From NCBI RefSeq assembly GCF_000244875.1, contig NC_016791.1, forward strand, positions 2,919,001-2,983,000: a stretch of 64,000 nt of DNA, read 5' to 3'. Each line of letters begins with the position of its first letter. Positions within the stretch are counted from its first letter, which is position 1. The position numbers and the translations under genes were made by a program. The notes under the pieces are model-generated. The model was not told where the DNA came from, ran no database searches, and worked only from the letters and a program-made list of their open reading frames with translations. This DNA comes from Clostridium sp. BNL1100 (lineage in GTDB: Bacteria > Bacillota > Clostridia > Acetivibrionales > DSM-1351). This document shows positions 63,616 to 64,000 of this stretch, piece after piece.

Positions 63616-64000
63616 TTAAGTCCGTCGATTCAATTTGATTGCTTTATATTCTGTATTTGGTATCGAATATAAAACTGAATCTCGCCATCTTTCCTTTACC
63701 CATCTATGTTCCCTCATACAACCTTCATATATCATTCCTGCTTTTTGCAAAACCTTGATTGAATCTAAATTTCTTGAATCACACAGTGCGTCAATTCTAT
63801 GAAGGGATAATTCCTTGAATCCAAATGAAATTACTTCTTTTACCGATTCAGTTGCATATCCTCTTCCCCAATATTCCTTTGATAGCCTATAGACTATTTC
63901 ACCTCCTTTATGAAAATGGATAGGACAGTTAAGGCCACATTCACCTATTAGCCTATTATTTGATTTTAATATTATTGCAAATCGAATAAATTTTCTTGGT
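63616..64000 (-). CDS. GNAT-family N-acetyltransferase (RimJ/RimL type), N terminus outside window
   Basis: 128 codons of the C-terminal part, open to the window edge. The acetyl-CoA-binding motif region is YWGRGYATESVKEVISFGF, preceded by LIGECGLNC and EIVYRLSKE. The ending shows SLHRIDALCDSRNLDSIKVLQKAGMIYEGCMREH, the standard C-terminal pattern of RimJ/RimL-like acetyltransferases. The substrate (ribosomal protein, amino acid or antibiotic) is unknown. Confidence 0.88.
   Translation of the reverse strand, partial: PRKFIRFAIILKSNNRLIGECGLNCPIHFHKGGEIVYRLSKEYWGRGYATESVKEVISFGFKELSLHRIDALCDSRNLDSIKVLQKAGMIYEGCMREHRWVKERWRDSVLYSIPNTEYKAIKLNRRT

Overview
The window looks like the chromosome of a mesophilic, cellulosome-forming, nitrogen-fixing clostridium close to Ruminiclostridium (Clostridium) cellulolyticum or R. 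papyrosolvens. The reasons are low GC by eye, strong GGAGG ribosome binding sites, a dockerin whose calcium loop carries the Ala-Leu recognition pair typical of that group, a nif cluster organised as in C. pasteurianum (NifN-B fusion, homocitrate synthase split into NifV-omega and NifV-alpha, thioredoxin-like 2Fe-2S ferredoxin, modABC at the end), and a Re-type citrate synthase. Most genes lie on the minus strand.

Layout. 0-9 kb: the start of a dockerin protein, then housekeeping genes (5-formyl-THF cyclo-ligase, MTA/SAH deaminase with SAH hydrolase, a free-standing starch-binding module, RNA-modifying enzymes) and tRNA-Glu(CTC). 9.2-11.3 kb: a short segment that looks foreign, with an ECF sigma factor, a DUF4179-type partner and a 21-bp tandem repeat. 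11.3-15.6 kb: Re-citrate synthase, aconitase and a GntR regulator, behind a consensus promoter with a palindrome over its -10 box. 15.7-17 kb: a chemoreceptor. 17-23.8 kb: the purEFMNHD operon. 23.9-25.3 kb: an AEC transporter and a zinc-ribbon membrane protein. 25.3-39.1 kb: nifH-nifI1-nifI2-nifD-nifK-nifE-nifN-B-ferredoxin-nifV(omega)-nifV(alpha)-modA-modB-modC, behind a leader with two consecutive attenuators. 39.2-41 kb, divergent from nif: anfO and a repeat protein with a four-cysteine tail, preceded by its own attenuator-like hairpin. 41-49.5 kb: deoC, then an AvrD-like gene and a NadR-like P-loop gene, a two-component system, and an operon of two Gfo/Idh/MocA oxidoreductases around an MFS transporter. 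49.8-51.5 kb: a cell-wall NlpC/P60 hydrolase. 51.5-57.9 kb: a polyol dehydrogenase, a ribose-type ABC transporter and a ROK repressor, all three preceded by one shared operator. 58-64 kb: membrane protein, exonuclease, a PadR regulator with a frameshifted DUF2812 gene, an S66 peptidase, a second sigma/DUF4179 pair and a partial acetyltransferase.

How it works together. The nif region is a complete molybdenum nitrogenase unit: structural proteins, PII-type control, cofactor assembly, homocitrate supply, an electron carrier and molybdate import. The most unusual locus is 41.8-49.5 kb. There a 24-bp box, identical at 23 of 24 positions, sits 18-19 bp upstream of a TATAAT box in front of both the AvrD-like operon and the oxidoreductase/MFS operon. 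The histidine kinase and response regulator lie between them. This would fit a regulated module that makes and moves a small molecule, perhaps a signal; that function is inference.
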